Shown here piece after piece: positions 36,168 to 47,003 of a stretch of DNA of 64,000 nucleotides. This DNA is from Thalassospira lucentensis (GTDB taxonomy: Bacteria; Pseudomonadota; Alphaproteobacteria; Rhodospirillales; Thalassospiraceae). The DNA lies in contig NZ_LPVY01000001.1 of assembly GCF_001613805.1 (NCBI RefSeq), forward strand, positions 1 through 64,000, written 5' to 3'. The notes beneath the pieces were generated by a model, which worked only from the letters and a program-made list of their open reading frames with translations, had not been told where the DNA came from and made no database searches. The position numbers were made by a program, and so were the translations under genes. Each line of letters begins with the position of its first letter. The stretch's first letter is position 1.

Positions 36168-37838
36168 ATGCTTCGACGGCTTAGCATCCGAAATGTTGTT
36201 CTGATCGACAAGCTGGACCTTGATTTCCGCGACGGGCTTAGTGTGCTTACCGGGGAAACCGGTGCGGGGAAATCGATCCTTCTTGATTCATTGGGTCTGG
36301 CATTGGGCGCGCGCGCCGATAGCGGCCTTGTCCGCCATGGCACGGATAAATGCAGCGTCACCGCAACCTTCACCCTGCCCGCCGGTCATCCGGTTTACGG
36401 GCTTCTGGCCGAACAGGATATCGAGGTTGAAGACGACGAACTCGTGGTGCGTCGTGTTGTCACCTCGGACGGGCGGTCACGCGCCTATGTCAATGATCAG
36501 TCGGTTTCGGTCGGGCTTTTGCGCGATGTCGGCAATTACTGCGTCGAAATTCAGGGCCAGTTTGACCAGCACGGTTTGCTGGACCCGACAACCCATCGTG
36601 CGACCCTTGATGCCCACGGAAATCTCGGTAGTCTTGCCCTTGCGGTTCGGGATCAATGGCGTGCATGGCGCGATACGCAAAAGGAACTGACCGCGGCCAC
36701 CAACCGGATCAACAAGGCGCGCGAAGAAGAAGAATGGCTGCGCCATGCGGTTGACGAGCTTGAAAAGCTTGGCCCCGAGGAAGGCGAGGAGGAACGCCTT
36801 GCCGAAGAACGCCAGTTCCTGATGCATGGGGAAAAGCTTGTCGCGGCCCTTAACGATGCCGAAAGCGAACTTTCGCGGGGCAAAGGTGCTGAAAGTGCGC
36901 TTCGCAGTGCGCAGCGCCATCTTGAACGCGAATTGCAAAAGGCCGAAGGCCGGTTCGAACCGATTATCGAGGCACTGGACCGGGCCGCGATCGAGCTTGA
37001 AGAAGCATCGCGTGCGATATCGGTTACCCTTGCCGATCTGAATGTCGACACCGGACAGCAGGAAAATGTCGAGGAACGGCTTTTTGCGCTGCGCGCGGCG
37101 GCCCGAAAATACAATGTGCCGGTCGATGGGCTGAATGGCCTGATGAAGGAATACCGCAGCCAGATCGATCAGCTTGAATTCGGTGAAAAGGAACTGTCGC
37201 GCCTGACGGCTGCGGTTGCCGAACACCGCGCGGCCTTTATTGATGCCGCGCAAAAGCTTCATGGTGCGCGCAAAGGCACCGCCGAAACGCTTGATACCGC
37301 GATCAATGCCGAACTGCCGCCGCTTCGTATGGAAAAGGCGCGCTTTGTCACCGACATTGCCGAACTGGAAGAAAACGAATGGGGCATCGACGGGATCGAC
37401 CGCATTCAGTTCATGGTCGCCACCAACCCCGGCAGTCCGGCCGGACCGTTAAACAAGATCGCATCCGGGGGCGAGCTTTCCCGCTTCCTGCTGGCACTCA
37501 AGGTGGTTCTGGCACGCGTTTCCGCGGTGCCGAGCCTTGTGTTTGACGAAGTCGACAGCGGTGTTGGCGGGGCGACGGCGGCCGCCATTGGCGAACGCCT
37601 GCATTTGCTGGCCGAGGAACGCCAGATCCTTGTCATCACGCACAGCCCGCAGGTCGCCGCGCGTGGACGCACCCATTTCAATATTGCCAAAAGCGAAAAT
37701 GACGGCAGCATGGTGACCCGTGTGAACGAGCTGGTCGATGGTGCCCGGCGCGAGGAAATCGCGCGGATGCTGGCCGGTCATTCGATCACCGCCGAAGCCC
37801 GTGCTGCGGCCGACAGCCTGTTAGACCAACCCCGCTAG
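36168..37838 (+). CDS. recN: DNA repair protein RecN
   Basis: A 556-residue SMC-like ATPase acting in double-strand break repair. The N-terminal Walker A is GETGAGKSILLDSL, and the C-terminal half has the ABC signature SGGELSRFLLALK and Walker B SLVFDEVDSGVGG. The middle (about residues 155-370) is an Arg/Glu-rich coiled coil interrupted by the RecN head-proximal region. Length matches the family. A LexA box sits upstream, consistent with DNA-damage induction. Confidence 0.95.
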   Translation: MLRRLSIRNVVLIDKLDLDFRDGLSVLTGETGAGKSILLDSLGLALGARADSGLVRHGTDKCSVTATFTLPAGHPVYGLLAEQDIEVEDDELVVRRVVTSDGRSRAYVNDQSVSVGLLRDVGNYCVEIQGQFDQHGLLDPTTHRATLDAHGNLGSLALAVRDQWRAWRDTQKELTAATNRINKAREEEEWLRHAVDELEKLGPEEGEEERLAEERQFLMHGEKLVAALNDAESELSRGKGAESALRSAQRHLERELQKAEGRFEPIIEALDRAAIELEEASRAISVTLADLNVDTGQQENVEERLFALRAAARKYNVPVDGLNGLMKEYRSQIDQLEFGEKELSRLTAAVAEHRAAFIDAAQKLHGARKGTAETLDTAINAELPPLRMEKARFVTDIAELEENEWGIDGIDRIQFMVATNPGSPAGPLNKIASGGELSRFLLALKVVLARVSAVPSLVFDEVDSGVGGATAAAIGERLHLLAEERQILVITHSPQVAARGRTHFNIAKSENDGSMVTRVNELVDGARREEIARMLAGHSITAEARAAADSLLDQPR

Positions 37839-37882
37839 AACGTTTGCACGGGTTCATCCCCCTGCCCGTTCCAGCCCCTTAA

Positions 37883-40000
<2,118 letters not shown>

Positions 40001-40034
40001 TCAGCGCGGGCAAAGCGGAAGGAAAACGTATCCT

Positions 40035-40427
40035 ATGGAAGACCTTGGCAGCTTTTTTCGCCGCTATGCCGATGCACATCTTAAATTCGAAGCAGACGCC
40101 CTTGATGCGTTCTATCACTTCCCGTGCCTGATCAATGACCTGATGGGGGTGCACGCCATCGGCTCGGTCGAGGATCTGCATAAATACAATCAGTCATTTT
40201 TTGATGAATTGAAAAATGCCGATCTGGCGATGGCGAAATCGATGCTGATAGAACAGCATTCCGCCCTGCCCGGCGGATCGCGCGCCATTGTGTCCTTCCG
40301 GTTCGGCAACTCGGAAAACAACCTGATCTTTGATTGCGATTATGCCTTTGCCCTGCTCAAACAGGACGAGACATGGAAGATCGTTTTCGCCCAGCTTGAC
40401 GAAATCCGATATAGCGACCTTTACTGA
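40035..40427 (+). CDS. NTF2-like (SnoaL-type) hypothetical protein
   Basis: A 130-residue small protein with the NTF2-like alpha+beta fold pattern: helix FFRRYADAHLKFEADALDAFYHFPCLIND followed by strands ending DCDYAFALLKQDETWKIVFAQLDEI. Such folds occur as enzymes and as ligand-binding or dimer partners; no catalytic residues are recognisable. It lies 34 bases after ligA and 14 before the nuclease-like gene, so the three are probably cotranscribed. Function unknown. Confidence 0.72.
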   Translation: MEDLGSFFRRYADAHLKFEADALDAFYHFPCLINDLMGVHAIGSVEDLHKYNQSFFDELKNADLAMAKSMLIEQHSALPGGSRAIVSFRFGNSENNLIFDCDYAFALLKQDETWKIVFAQLDEIRYSDLY

Positions 40428-40441
40428 TTTCAGGGGCCCAT

Positions 40442-40990
40442 ATGACTGCCGCACCTTTCGTCCGTGCAGCCTGTCTGAGCGTTGCGATTTGGGCAACGTT
40501 ACATGCCCCTGTCCATGCCAACCCCGATTTTGACGAACTGGTCGGCAAGGCGCGCGCCGTTGATGGCGACACGCTGGAGTTTGGTTTCAAACGCGTTGAT
40601 CTTTGGGGGGCGGACGCGCTTGAGCGGTTTCAGCGATGCATCGTGAATGGCCAAACCACCGCTTGTGGCGCGGATGCCTGGCAGGTCATCACCAATCTGA
40701 TCGCCGCCGGGCCGATCACGTGTAAGGTGCAGGGCAAGAACCGCTATCACCGCAATATGGCGATCTGTCGCAATACCAATGGTCAGGATATCGGTCAGGG
40801 CCTGATTACGCGAGGCATGGCCGTGGCACGGACCGATGAAATGCCGTCTTATGGTGCGGTTGAAAACAGTGCGCGGCAAAGCCGTGCCGGGGCATGGGCC
40901 GGGCAGTTTATCGACCCATTGCTGTGGCGGCGCGGGGAACGGTTACCGGAACATCAAACCGAAGTCCGCCGCTGGCAACGCGACGAATAA
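40442..40990 (+). CDS. Exported staphylococcal-nuclease-like protein with altered active site
   Basis: A 182-residue protein with a signal peptide (cleavage-like APVHANPD near 26) and an SNase-type OB fold: RAVDGDTLEF, VDLWGADALE, CGADAWQ and NRYHRNMAIC. Aligning by eye to S. aureus nuclease, the calcium-site aspartates (D43, D58), E61 (E43 equivalent) and R104 (R87) are kept, but the position of catalytic R35 is D53. It may therefore be a weak nuclease or a nucleic-acid-binding protein. It ends 9 bases before the convergent EamA transporter. Confidence 0.82.
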   Translation: MTAAPFVRAACLSVAIWATLHAPVHANPDFDELVGKARAVDGDTLEFGFKRVDLWGADALERFQRCIVNGQTTACGADAWQVITNLIAAGPITCKVQGKNRYHRNMAICRNTNGQDIGQGLITRGMAVARTDEMPSYGAVENSARQSRAGAWAGQFIDPLLWRRGERLPEHQTEVRRWQRDE

Positions 40991-40999
40991 GGGCCGTGA

Positions 41000-42046
41000 T
41001 CAGGCGCCTTTGCCCGGTGCATCCGCTGCCGGGCCGCGGTCGGTATCTGCCGCGTTGACGTCATCCGAACCACGACCGGTTGCCGAAAAGAACGGCCGGG
41101 CCAGCAACCGGCCAAGACCAGCCAGTGTGACGCCATTCTTGATCGACGCGACGCCGACAATAACCACAGCAAAGCCAAGCGCCTGCGGTGCCGTCAGCAC
41201 CTCGCCCAGCAACAACCACGCGGCAAAGAATGTCATGGCAGGCCCCGAAAGCGAAATCAGTGCAGCCTGTGTCGCCCCGATCCGCCGGATGCCTTCATAA
41301 AGCAGGAAGAACGGGATCACGGTGCAAAAGATCGAAATGCCCGCCGTCCACAAAACCCCGTCAACATTCAGGTTCAACGGCTTGGTCACAACCAGCTCAT
41401 AGAGGATCATCGATATACCGGCCATGGTATTGACCAGAGCCGCAAAATGCATCGACCCAATGACCGAAATCATCCGCTGCCCGAAATAAAGGTAACAGGC
41501 GTAAGTCAGGGCGGATGCAAACGCGAGCGACGCCCCCAGCCAAAGCTGATCTGAAACGGCACCGATCCCGTTGGGGGCGAGAACAAGTACCAACCCGACA
41601 TAAGTAACCGCAAAGCAGACAAACTGGCGCAAGGGAGGAAGCCGCCACTTATGCAGGCATTCAAGGATCAGGACGATGGCCGGGAATGTGAAAAGCACGA
41701 TCCGCGAAACGGTGACATCAATCACCGACACGGCGGTAAAATCAAACAGGGCAGCGGCAAAGAACAGCCCGCCATAAAGCGCGCCCCAGAGAATATCGAC
41801 CGGCTTCATCGTACGTTCGCCCGGCCGGTGTTTGCCAAACAGATAAACACCGATCCAGAAAAACGGCATCGCGATCAGAAAACGCAACAGCAGCAAACCA
41901 TCCACCGTCATGCCGGTGGCATAAACGTATTTCGCCAACAGCCCCTTCATTGCGAATGCCACAGTCGACAGCAATACAAGGGTCAGGGCCGAACCCGATG
42001 GCTTTGCCACGGATTTGGCATCTGCTGGCGCGGATGGTTTTGTCAT
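41000..42046 (-). CDS. EamA/DMT-family transporter
   Basis: A 348-residue inner-membrane protein with ten predicted helices arranged as two EamA repeats (about 20-155 and 165-310), the drug/metabolite transporter fold. The second repeat ends in the characteristic GPAMTFFAAWLLLGEVLTAPQALGFAVVIVGV-type helix pair. Substrates of the family include amino acids, nucleotides and metabolites, here unknown. The N and C termini are polar extensions. It is divergent from a LysR-type regulator with a matching operator between them, so it is probably regulated by it. Confidence 0.87.
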   Translation of the reverse strand: MTKPSAPADAKSVAKPSGSALTLVLLSTVAFAMKGLLAKYVYATGMTVDGLLLLRFLIAMPFFWIGVYLFGKHRPGERTMKPVDILWGALYGGLFFAAALFDFTAVSVIDVTVSRIVLFTFPAIVLILECLHKWRLPPLRQFVCFAVTYVGLVLVLAPNGIGAVSDQLWLGASLAFASALTYACYLYFGQRMISVIGSMHFAALVNTMAGISMILYELVVTKPLNLNVDGVLWTAGISIFCTVIPFFLLYEGIRRIGATQAALISLSGPAMTFFAAWLLLGEVLTAPQALGFAVVIVGVASIKNGVTLAGLGRLLARPFFSATGRGSDDVNAADTDRGPAADAPGKGA

Positions 42047-42120
42047 TATTGTCTCCGGTCTCTCTCGACCTTAACTATCTGCCGCGCATAGCCATTATTC
42101 AATTCGAATTAAATGTTATC

Positions 42121-42143
42121 AGATATCAGGATTTGCTATATCT
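42121..42143. promoter_or_regulatory. LysR-type operator (T-N11-A inverted repeat)
   Basis: AGATAT (42121-42126) and ATATCT (42138-42143) are perfect inverted arms around 11 bases, giving the T-N11-A core typical of LysR binding sites. It is located between the divergent EamA and LysR-type genes. Confidence 0.72.
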
Positions 42144-42187
42144 AACAAAACATCCGCCGGTTCATATTCCTTTTGGATTGCAGATAA

Positions 42188-43093
42188 ATGGACATCAAAC
42201 AGCTTCGAAGCTTTGTTCACATTGCCGAACTTGGCAGCCTGTCGCGCGCGGCCGACCGGCTGAACCTGTCGCAGCCAGCTCTTAGCCGGCAGCTTAACCT
42301 TCTGGAAGAAGCACTTGATACCCGCCTGCTGGAGCGGACCGGGCGCGGGGTCAAACTGACCGAAGCCGGTCAGATGCTGGCCGAACGGGCACGGGTTATT
42401 CTGGGTGATCTGGCGCGCCTCGAAGCCGACCTGTCAGCCCGACGCAGCAAGGTGACCGGCCATGTTCATGTCGGGGTGCCGCCCAGTGCCGGGATCGTCA
42501 TTACCGGTGCGCTGGTCGAAGCATTGCGCGAACGCTATCCCGATCTGAACATCTCGATTGCCGAGGATCTGACAGGTGATGTGCAAGAAGGATTGCTATC
42601 AGGGCGTCTTGATATCGGCATCCTGCATGATGGCATGATATCGCGCAGCCTGCATGCCGAACCATTATGGCGCGAAGACCTGTTTCTGATATCCCATCCG
42701 TCGCGCGTCGGCGAAGGCGAAACCGAAATTGCCTATGAAGATGTTCTGGCATTGCCATTGATCATGCCAACCCCGAAACACGGTCTGCGCGCCAAGATGC
42801 AGGAAGCCGCATTTCGTGCCGGTCGCCCCCTGACCCCGGTGGTCGAAGCGGACGCATTACGGGTTCTGGTCGATCTGGTCCATCGTGATCTCGGGCATAC
42901 GGTTTTGCCGCGAAGCTCATTGGTGATGGAACTATCGACCGGGCGGCTCAAGGCACGGCGGATCGTCAATCCGCAATTGTCGCGCAAGGTGATGCTGTCC
43001 TGGCTTCAGGACCGCCCGCTCAGTACCGGGGCCAAGGCCGTGCTTGATACATTGCGCGATCTGGCGGGCACCATGCCGATGGCTGATAACTGA
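42188..43093 (+). CDS. LysR-family transcriptional regulator
   Basis: A 301-residue regulator. The N-terminal winged HTH reads MDIKQLRSFVHIAELGSLSRAADRLNLSQPALSRQLNLLEEAL, followed by a linker helix and a two-lobe effector domain (HVHVGVPPSAGIVITGAL onward). The effector domain resembles the Nac/Cbl-like group with a hydrophobic pocket, but the inducer is unknown. It is divergent from the EamA transporter across 141 bases that hold a T-N11-A palindrome, so autoregulation and control of the transporter are likely. Confidence 0.9.
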   Translation: MDIKQLRSFVHIAELGSLSRAADRLNLSQPALSRQLNLLEEALDTRLLERTGRGVKLTEAGQMLAERARVILGDLARLEADLSARRSKVTGHVHVGVPPSAGIVITGALVEALRERYPDLNISIAEDLTGDVQEGLLSGRLDIGILHDGMISRSLHAEPLWREDLFLISHPSRVGEGETEIAYEDVLALPLIMPTPKHGLRAKMQEAAFRAGRPLTPVVEADALRVLVDLVHRDLGHTVLPRSSLVMELSTGRLKARRIVNPQLSRKVMLSWLQDRPLSTGAKAVLDTLRDLAGTMPMADN

Positions 43094-43099
43094 AAAACA

Positions 43100-43130
43100 A
43101 AACCCCGGCACGACAAACGTACCGGGGTTT
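43100..43130. terminator. Bidirectional terminator (LysR gene / aldo-keto reductase)
   Basis: AAACCCCGG and CCGGGGTTT form a perfect 9-bp stem with a 13-nt loop between two convergent genes. The A and T flanks suit termination on both strands. Confidence 0.8.
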
Positions 43131-43151
43131 GCTGTAAGGGCTTTGAAGCGA

Positions 43152-44207
43152 TCAGACCGGGGCTTCGGAATCAGATGATTTCTGCCACAGGTTCAGGCCA
43201 CCATCGGTCGCGTATTTGTCGATTTCAGCCAGTTCTTCGGCACTGAATTGAAGATTTTTCAGGGCATCGAGGCTGTTATCAAGCTGTTCGACATGACGCG
43301 CCCCAATCAGGGCTGATGTGATTTCCGGGCGACGCAGAACCCATGCAATCGCCATCTGTGCCAGTGTCTGACCACGGCGTTTGGCGATTTCGTTCAGGGC
43401 GCGCACACGGTTCAGGTTGTCTTCGGACAACATGCCGGACTGGAACGACCCTTCAAGGGCGGCACGGGAATTTTCCGGCACACCGTTGAGGTATTTGTTG
43501 GTCAGAAGCCCCTGCGCAAGCGGCGAAAACGCAATGCAGCCAATGCCAAGCTCGGACAGAGTATCAAGCAGCCCTTCGGTTTCGACCCAGCGGTTCAGCA
43601 TCGAATAGGATGGCTGGTGAATGACGCAGGGCGTGCCCAGATCGGACAGGATCGCCTGCGCCTTGCGGGTCATTTCGGCGGAATAGGACGAAATGCCGAC
43701 ATAAAGCGCCTTGCCCGAACGCACGATCTGATCCAGTGCCCCCATGGTTTCGGCAAGCGGCGTATTCGGATCAACACGGTGCGAATAAAAGATATCAACA
43801 TAATCAAGCCCCATCCGCGACAGGCTTTGATCCAGACTTGAAATCAGATATTTACGCGAACCCCATTCGCCATACGGCCCCGGCCACATGCGGTAACCCG
43901 CCTTGGTCGAAATCACCAGTTCGTCGCGATGGGATTTAAGGTCCTTTGCCAGCACCTTGCCAAAGTTTTCCTCGGCCGATCCGGGGGGCGGACCATAGTT
44001 GTTGGCAAGATCGAAGTGGATGACACCGCGATCAAAGGCGCGCCGAATCATGGCACGCTGCGTCTCAAAAACGTCAACACCGCCAAAATTCTGCCAAAGG
44101 CCCAGCGTGATCTGCGGCAGCATCAGGCCGCTTTTGCCCGACCGGTTATAGGTTGCATTGTCGTAACGTGCGGGATTGGCATTCCAGCCTTCTTCCACTG
44201 ACGCCAT
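43152..44207 (-). CDS. mgrA: Aldo/keto reductase (L-glyceraldehyde 3-phosphate reductase type)
   Basis: A 351-residue NADPH-dependent reductase. The AKR tetrad region is visible as D/Y in FDLANNYGPPPGSAEENFG, K in STKAGYRMWPGPYGEWG and H in DIFYSHRVD. The long YRMWPGPYGEWGSRKYLISSLDQSLSRMGLDYVD pattern matches the YghZ/MgrA subgroup acting on L-glyceraldehyde 3-phosphate and methylglyoxal. The ribosome binding site AGGAGGA is near-consensus. Monocistronic, bounded by a bidirectional terminator. Confidence 0.87.
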   Translation of the reverse strand: MASVEEGWNANPARYDNATYNRSGKSGLMLPQITLGLWQNFGGVDVFETQRAMIRRAFDRGVIHFDLANNYGPPPGSAEENFGKVLAKDLKSHRDELVISTKAGYRMWPGPYGEWGSRKYLISSLDQSLSRMGLDYVDIFYSHRVDPNTPLAETMGALDQIVRSGKALYVGISSYSAEMTRKAQAILSDLGTPCVIHQPSYSMLNRWVETEGLLDTLSELGIGCIAFSPLAQGLLTNKYLNGVPENSRAALEGSFQSGMLSEDNLNRVRALNEIAKRRGQTLAQMAIAWVLRRPEITSALIGARHVEQLDNSLDALKNLQFSAEELAEIDKYATDGGLNLWQKSSDSEAPV

Positions 44208-44311
44208 TTATTCCTCCTGCTTATTTTCTTTTGGGGTCATGCCCGCAATTGAATCGATCCAATGTTTTATTCATAAGGCAAAAAGACCGCGCTGTCAGGC
44301 GTGTTAACATG

Positions 44312-44345
44312 AAAAAACCGCCCCGATATGTCGGGACGGTTTTGC
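44312..44345 (-). terminator. Terminator of the Xaa-Pro aminopeptidase gene
   Basis: AAAACCG-CCCCGA and TCGGGACGGTTTT form a stem with one mismatch and a TATG loop, 25 bases beyond the minus-strand aminopeptidase stop; six T follow on that strand. Confidence 0.85.
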
Positions 44346-44370
44346 ATTGCGCCTTGCCTGAAGACCGAAC

Positions 44371-46398
44371 TTACGCCACGCGTTTCTTGATTGGTGCCGT
44401 TGCCTTTTGCAGCCATTCAAGAAGATCTTCGTCAAGATCGTCGGTATACATGGCATAGACCTGTGCGTGGTAATCGTTCAGCCACTGCAATTCATCCTTG
44501 GTCATCAGTTCCGGATCAATCAGTTTGCGTTCAATCGGCGAGAAGGTCAGCGTTTCAAAGCCCAGCATCGGGCGATCCGCCCCGACCGGACCATCGACTT
44601 CAACAACCGCAATCAGGTTTTCAATCCGGATGCCATATTCGCCTTCCTTGTAGAAACCCGGCTCGTTAGACAGGATCATGCCCGGTTTAAGCGCGATCTT
44701 GTTCGGGGCCTTGGAAATCCGCTGCGGACCTTCGTGAACGCCAAGGTAACTGCCAACGCCATGCCCGGTGCCATGGTCGAAATCAAGCCCGGCTTCCCAA
44801 AGCGGCGCACGGGCAAGGGTATCAAGCTGCTGCCCGGTGGTGCCGACCGGGAAAATCGCGCGCGCAAGTGCGATATGCCCCTTCAGCACACGGGTGAAAC
44901 GATCCCGATGTTCCTGGGTCGGTTGCCCGATCACGGTTGTACGGGTGATATCGGTGGTCCCGTCCAGATACTGCCCGCCACTATCGATCAGGAAAATTTC
45001 GCCCGGTGACAATTTCCGATTGGTTTCGGGGGTATTGCGATAGTGGCAAAGCGCGCCATTCGGACCGCTGCCCGGGATGGTTTCAAAACTCGTATCGCGA
45101 AACATGGGGTCTTCGGCACGAAGTGCGAGAAGTTTGTCCGCAGCCATACGTTCATCAATACTGCCATCGGCTGCAGCTTCTTCAAGCCACGCAAAATAAC
45201 GAATGATCTTTTCGCCGTCGCGCTTATGTGCCTTGCGCGATCCTTCAAGTTCGACCTCGTTCTTGCAGGCCTTGGGCAACGCCACCGGGTCACGGCCGAT
45301 CCGCATCGTCGCACCGGCATCGGAAAGCTTCATGCGCAGCCAGTCGGATGCGGTTGCCTCGTCCAGACGGACCGACTGATTACCCAACGCACCAAGGGCT
45401 TCTTCCAGTTCGCCGGGTTGGCGGATGGTCGCATCATTTTCAAGCCATTTGACGGTTTCAGCCGGAAATTTGCGTTCATCCATAAACAGATCAACCGATG
45501 CATCACCATTGATGATGGCATATCCCAGCGGCAGCGGAATATGGGGCACATCGCCCCCCCGGATATTCAGAAGCCATGCGATGCTGTCAGGGGCCGAAAT
45601 CACCGCACTGTCGCATTCCAGTTTTTCAAGCATTTCGGCAATCTGTTTGCGTTTTTCCGCATTTGATTTACCGGCATGTTCCAAAAGATGTGGGCGCACG
45701 GGCGCAACCGGCATGGCGGGCTGTTTATGCCAGAGAACATCAATCGGATTGGGCTCGATTGCGACCAGTTCGGCACCAACACCCTCGCACGCACCGCGCA
45801 GATGTTCGGCCTGCTGAACAGTATGCAGGTGCGGGTCATAGGCCAGCTTCTGGCCCGATTTCAGATTATCATGAATCCAGCCGACAACCGGTTCATCGAC
45901 CAGATGACGATATTCGTAAATGTCGCGGTTGACCTGCTGGCGGACCTGAATGGTGTAACGGCCATCGACAAACACGGCGGCCTTGTCGGCAAGCACCACC
46001 GCCGCCCCGGCCGACCCGGTAAAGCCGGTCAGCCACGCCAGACGTTCGGCACAGGCCGGAACATATTCGCCCTGATGTTCATCTGATCGCGGAACGACGA
46101 AACCATCGACACCCTTGGCGGCAAGATATTTGCGAAGCGCTTCGATCCGGGCCGCCGCATCATAGCCATCCTTGGCATACAGAAATTCCGATTTGCGTTC
46201 ATCACGCAATGTCAGCAGGGCCGATTTCAGATCATCGCCAAGCTTGCCACCGACCAGATCAAGCCAGTCGGTTCGCGTATCGCCATTGGCACTGGCAATC
46301 ACACCGTCAATCAAATCGACAACGGCAGTGACGTCCTTGTTAACGCCGTCACGTTCAAGCATGGCAGCAAGTTGGGTATCGCCGGGAAGGGTCATCAA
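44371..46398 (-). CDS. pepP: Xaa-Pro aminopeptidase (M24B, AMPP family)
   Basis: A 675-residue metallopeptidase of the large, eukaryote-like APP form with three parts: two creatinase-like N-terminal domains (starting near ALRKYLAAKGVDGFVVPRSDEHQGEY) and a pita-bread catalytic domain. Metal ligands appear as D in DSGGQYLDGTTDITRT, H in HGTGHGVGSYLGVHE and E in NEPGFYKEGEYGIRIEN. It releases N-terminal residues before proline. The first about 65 residues precede the conserved domain. Start is ATG 46398 or the next codon. A terminator hairpin follows. Confidence 0.91.
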   Translation of the reverse strand: MMTLPGDTQLAAMLERDGVNKDVTAVVDLIDGVIASANGDTRTDWLDLVGGKLGDDLKSALLTLRDERKSEFLYAKDGYDAAARIEALRKYLAAKGVDGFVVPRSDEHQGEYVPACAERLAWLTGFTGSAGAAVVLADKAAVFVDGRYTIQVRQQVNRDIYEYRHLVDEPVVGWIHDNLKSGQKLAYDPHLHTVQQAEHLRGACEGVGAELVAIEPNPIDVLWHKQPAMPVAPVRPHLLEHAGKSNAEKRKQIAEMLEKLECDSAVISAPDSIAWLLNIRGGDVPHIPLPLGYAIINGDASVDLFMDERKFPAETVKWLENDATIRQPGELEEALGALGNQSVRLDEATASDWLRMKLSDAGATMRIGRDPVALPKACKNEVELEGSRKAHKRDGEKIIRYFAWLEEAAADGSIDERMAADKLLALRAEDPMFRDTSFETIPGSGPNGALCHYRNTPETNRKLSPGEIFLIDSGGQYLDGTTDITRTTVIGQPTQEHRDRFTRVLKGHIALARAIFPVGTTGQQLDTLARAPLWEAGLDFDHGTGHGVGSYLGVHEGPQRISKAPNKIALKPGMILSNEPGFYKEGEYGIRIENLIAVVEVDGPVGADRPMLGFETLTFSPIERKLIDPELMTKDELQWLNDYHAQVYAMYTDDLDEDLLEWLQKATAPIKKRVA

Positions 46399-46670
46399 AA
46401 TCCTCGTTTCTGTGCGTGGGGCAGCATCCGACCAAAGCTATCTAAGGGTTTTCGCCGATCACTTGCAAGATGGAATGCCAGAAAACGTGGCAGGACACGC
46501 CAACCGGACGACCGGTAAACTACACCGGCGTCACGCCTATACCACCACATGCATGATGGGTATGAAAGCCCTGCAAGCTTCGCAATACAAATTAAGAGAT
46601 GTTTAATCTATTACAGGCGCGTGACAAAAAGATGGCCCGTCGGGACGTCAATTTGCAGGAGACCAAAACG

Positions 46671-46868
46671 GTGATCCGTTTTCCAATTACTGTCCAGAAC
46701 GTTGTTCAATCGCGTCGTCGTCAGACGGCCTATGACGGTCTAGAGCGCCTCACCCTTACGGAACGAGCCGCGCTCGGCCTTGATACAGGCCCTGCCCTTC
46801 TGGCAGACGATGCTGAAAGCCATCATCGGGGTCAGACCCTTTCGATGGAAGCAACGGACAGGGAATAG
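46671..46868 (+). CDS. Small protein of unknown function (65 residues)
   Basis: GTG at 46671 is preceded by AGGAGA with 8-nt spacing and opens a 65-residue frame, basic in the middle (QSRRRQTAYDGLERLTLTERAALGL) and acidic at the end. Reading can be extended back to 46599, but only this start has a ribosome binding site. I do not recognise a family. Two hairpins with T-runs follow, as expected for an independent short transcript. No homology can be claimed without a search. Confidence 0.5.
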   Translation: MIRFPITVQNVVQSRRRQTAYDGLERLTLTERAALGLDTGPALLADDAESHHRGQTLSMEATDRE

Positions 46869-46915
46869 GGATCAATCCCGCCCGCGAAGGTCTTTGATGC
46901 CATTGGACGAAGCGC

Positions 46916-46950
46916 AGGATCGAAGGTTCACGATCCTTGCGGTCTTTTTT
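46916..46950 (+). terminator. Hairpin with T-run after the small gene
   Basis: AGGATCG and CGATCCT form a 7-bp stem with an 8-nt loop; TGCGGTC then six T follow. The T-run is 7 bases past the stem, so it is a weaker terminator, or the 3' end of a small RNA. Confidence 0.5.
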
Positions 46951-46965
46951 GTCTTTCCCTCTGAG

Positions 46966-47003
46966 ACGGCCCTGCTACTCCACGGCAGGGCCGTTTCTTT
47001 TTC
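46966..47003 (+). terminator. Strong terminator overlapping the sensor kinase stop
   Basis: ACGGCCCTGC and GCAGGGCCGT form a perfect 10-bp stem with a 9-nt loop, followed on the + strand by TTCTTTTT. The stem contains the minus-strand stop codon of the histidine kinase at 46975. Confidence 0.82.
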
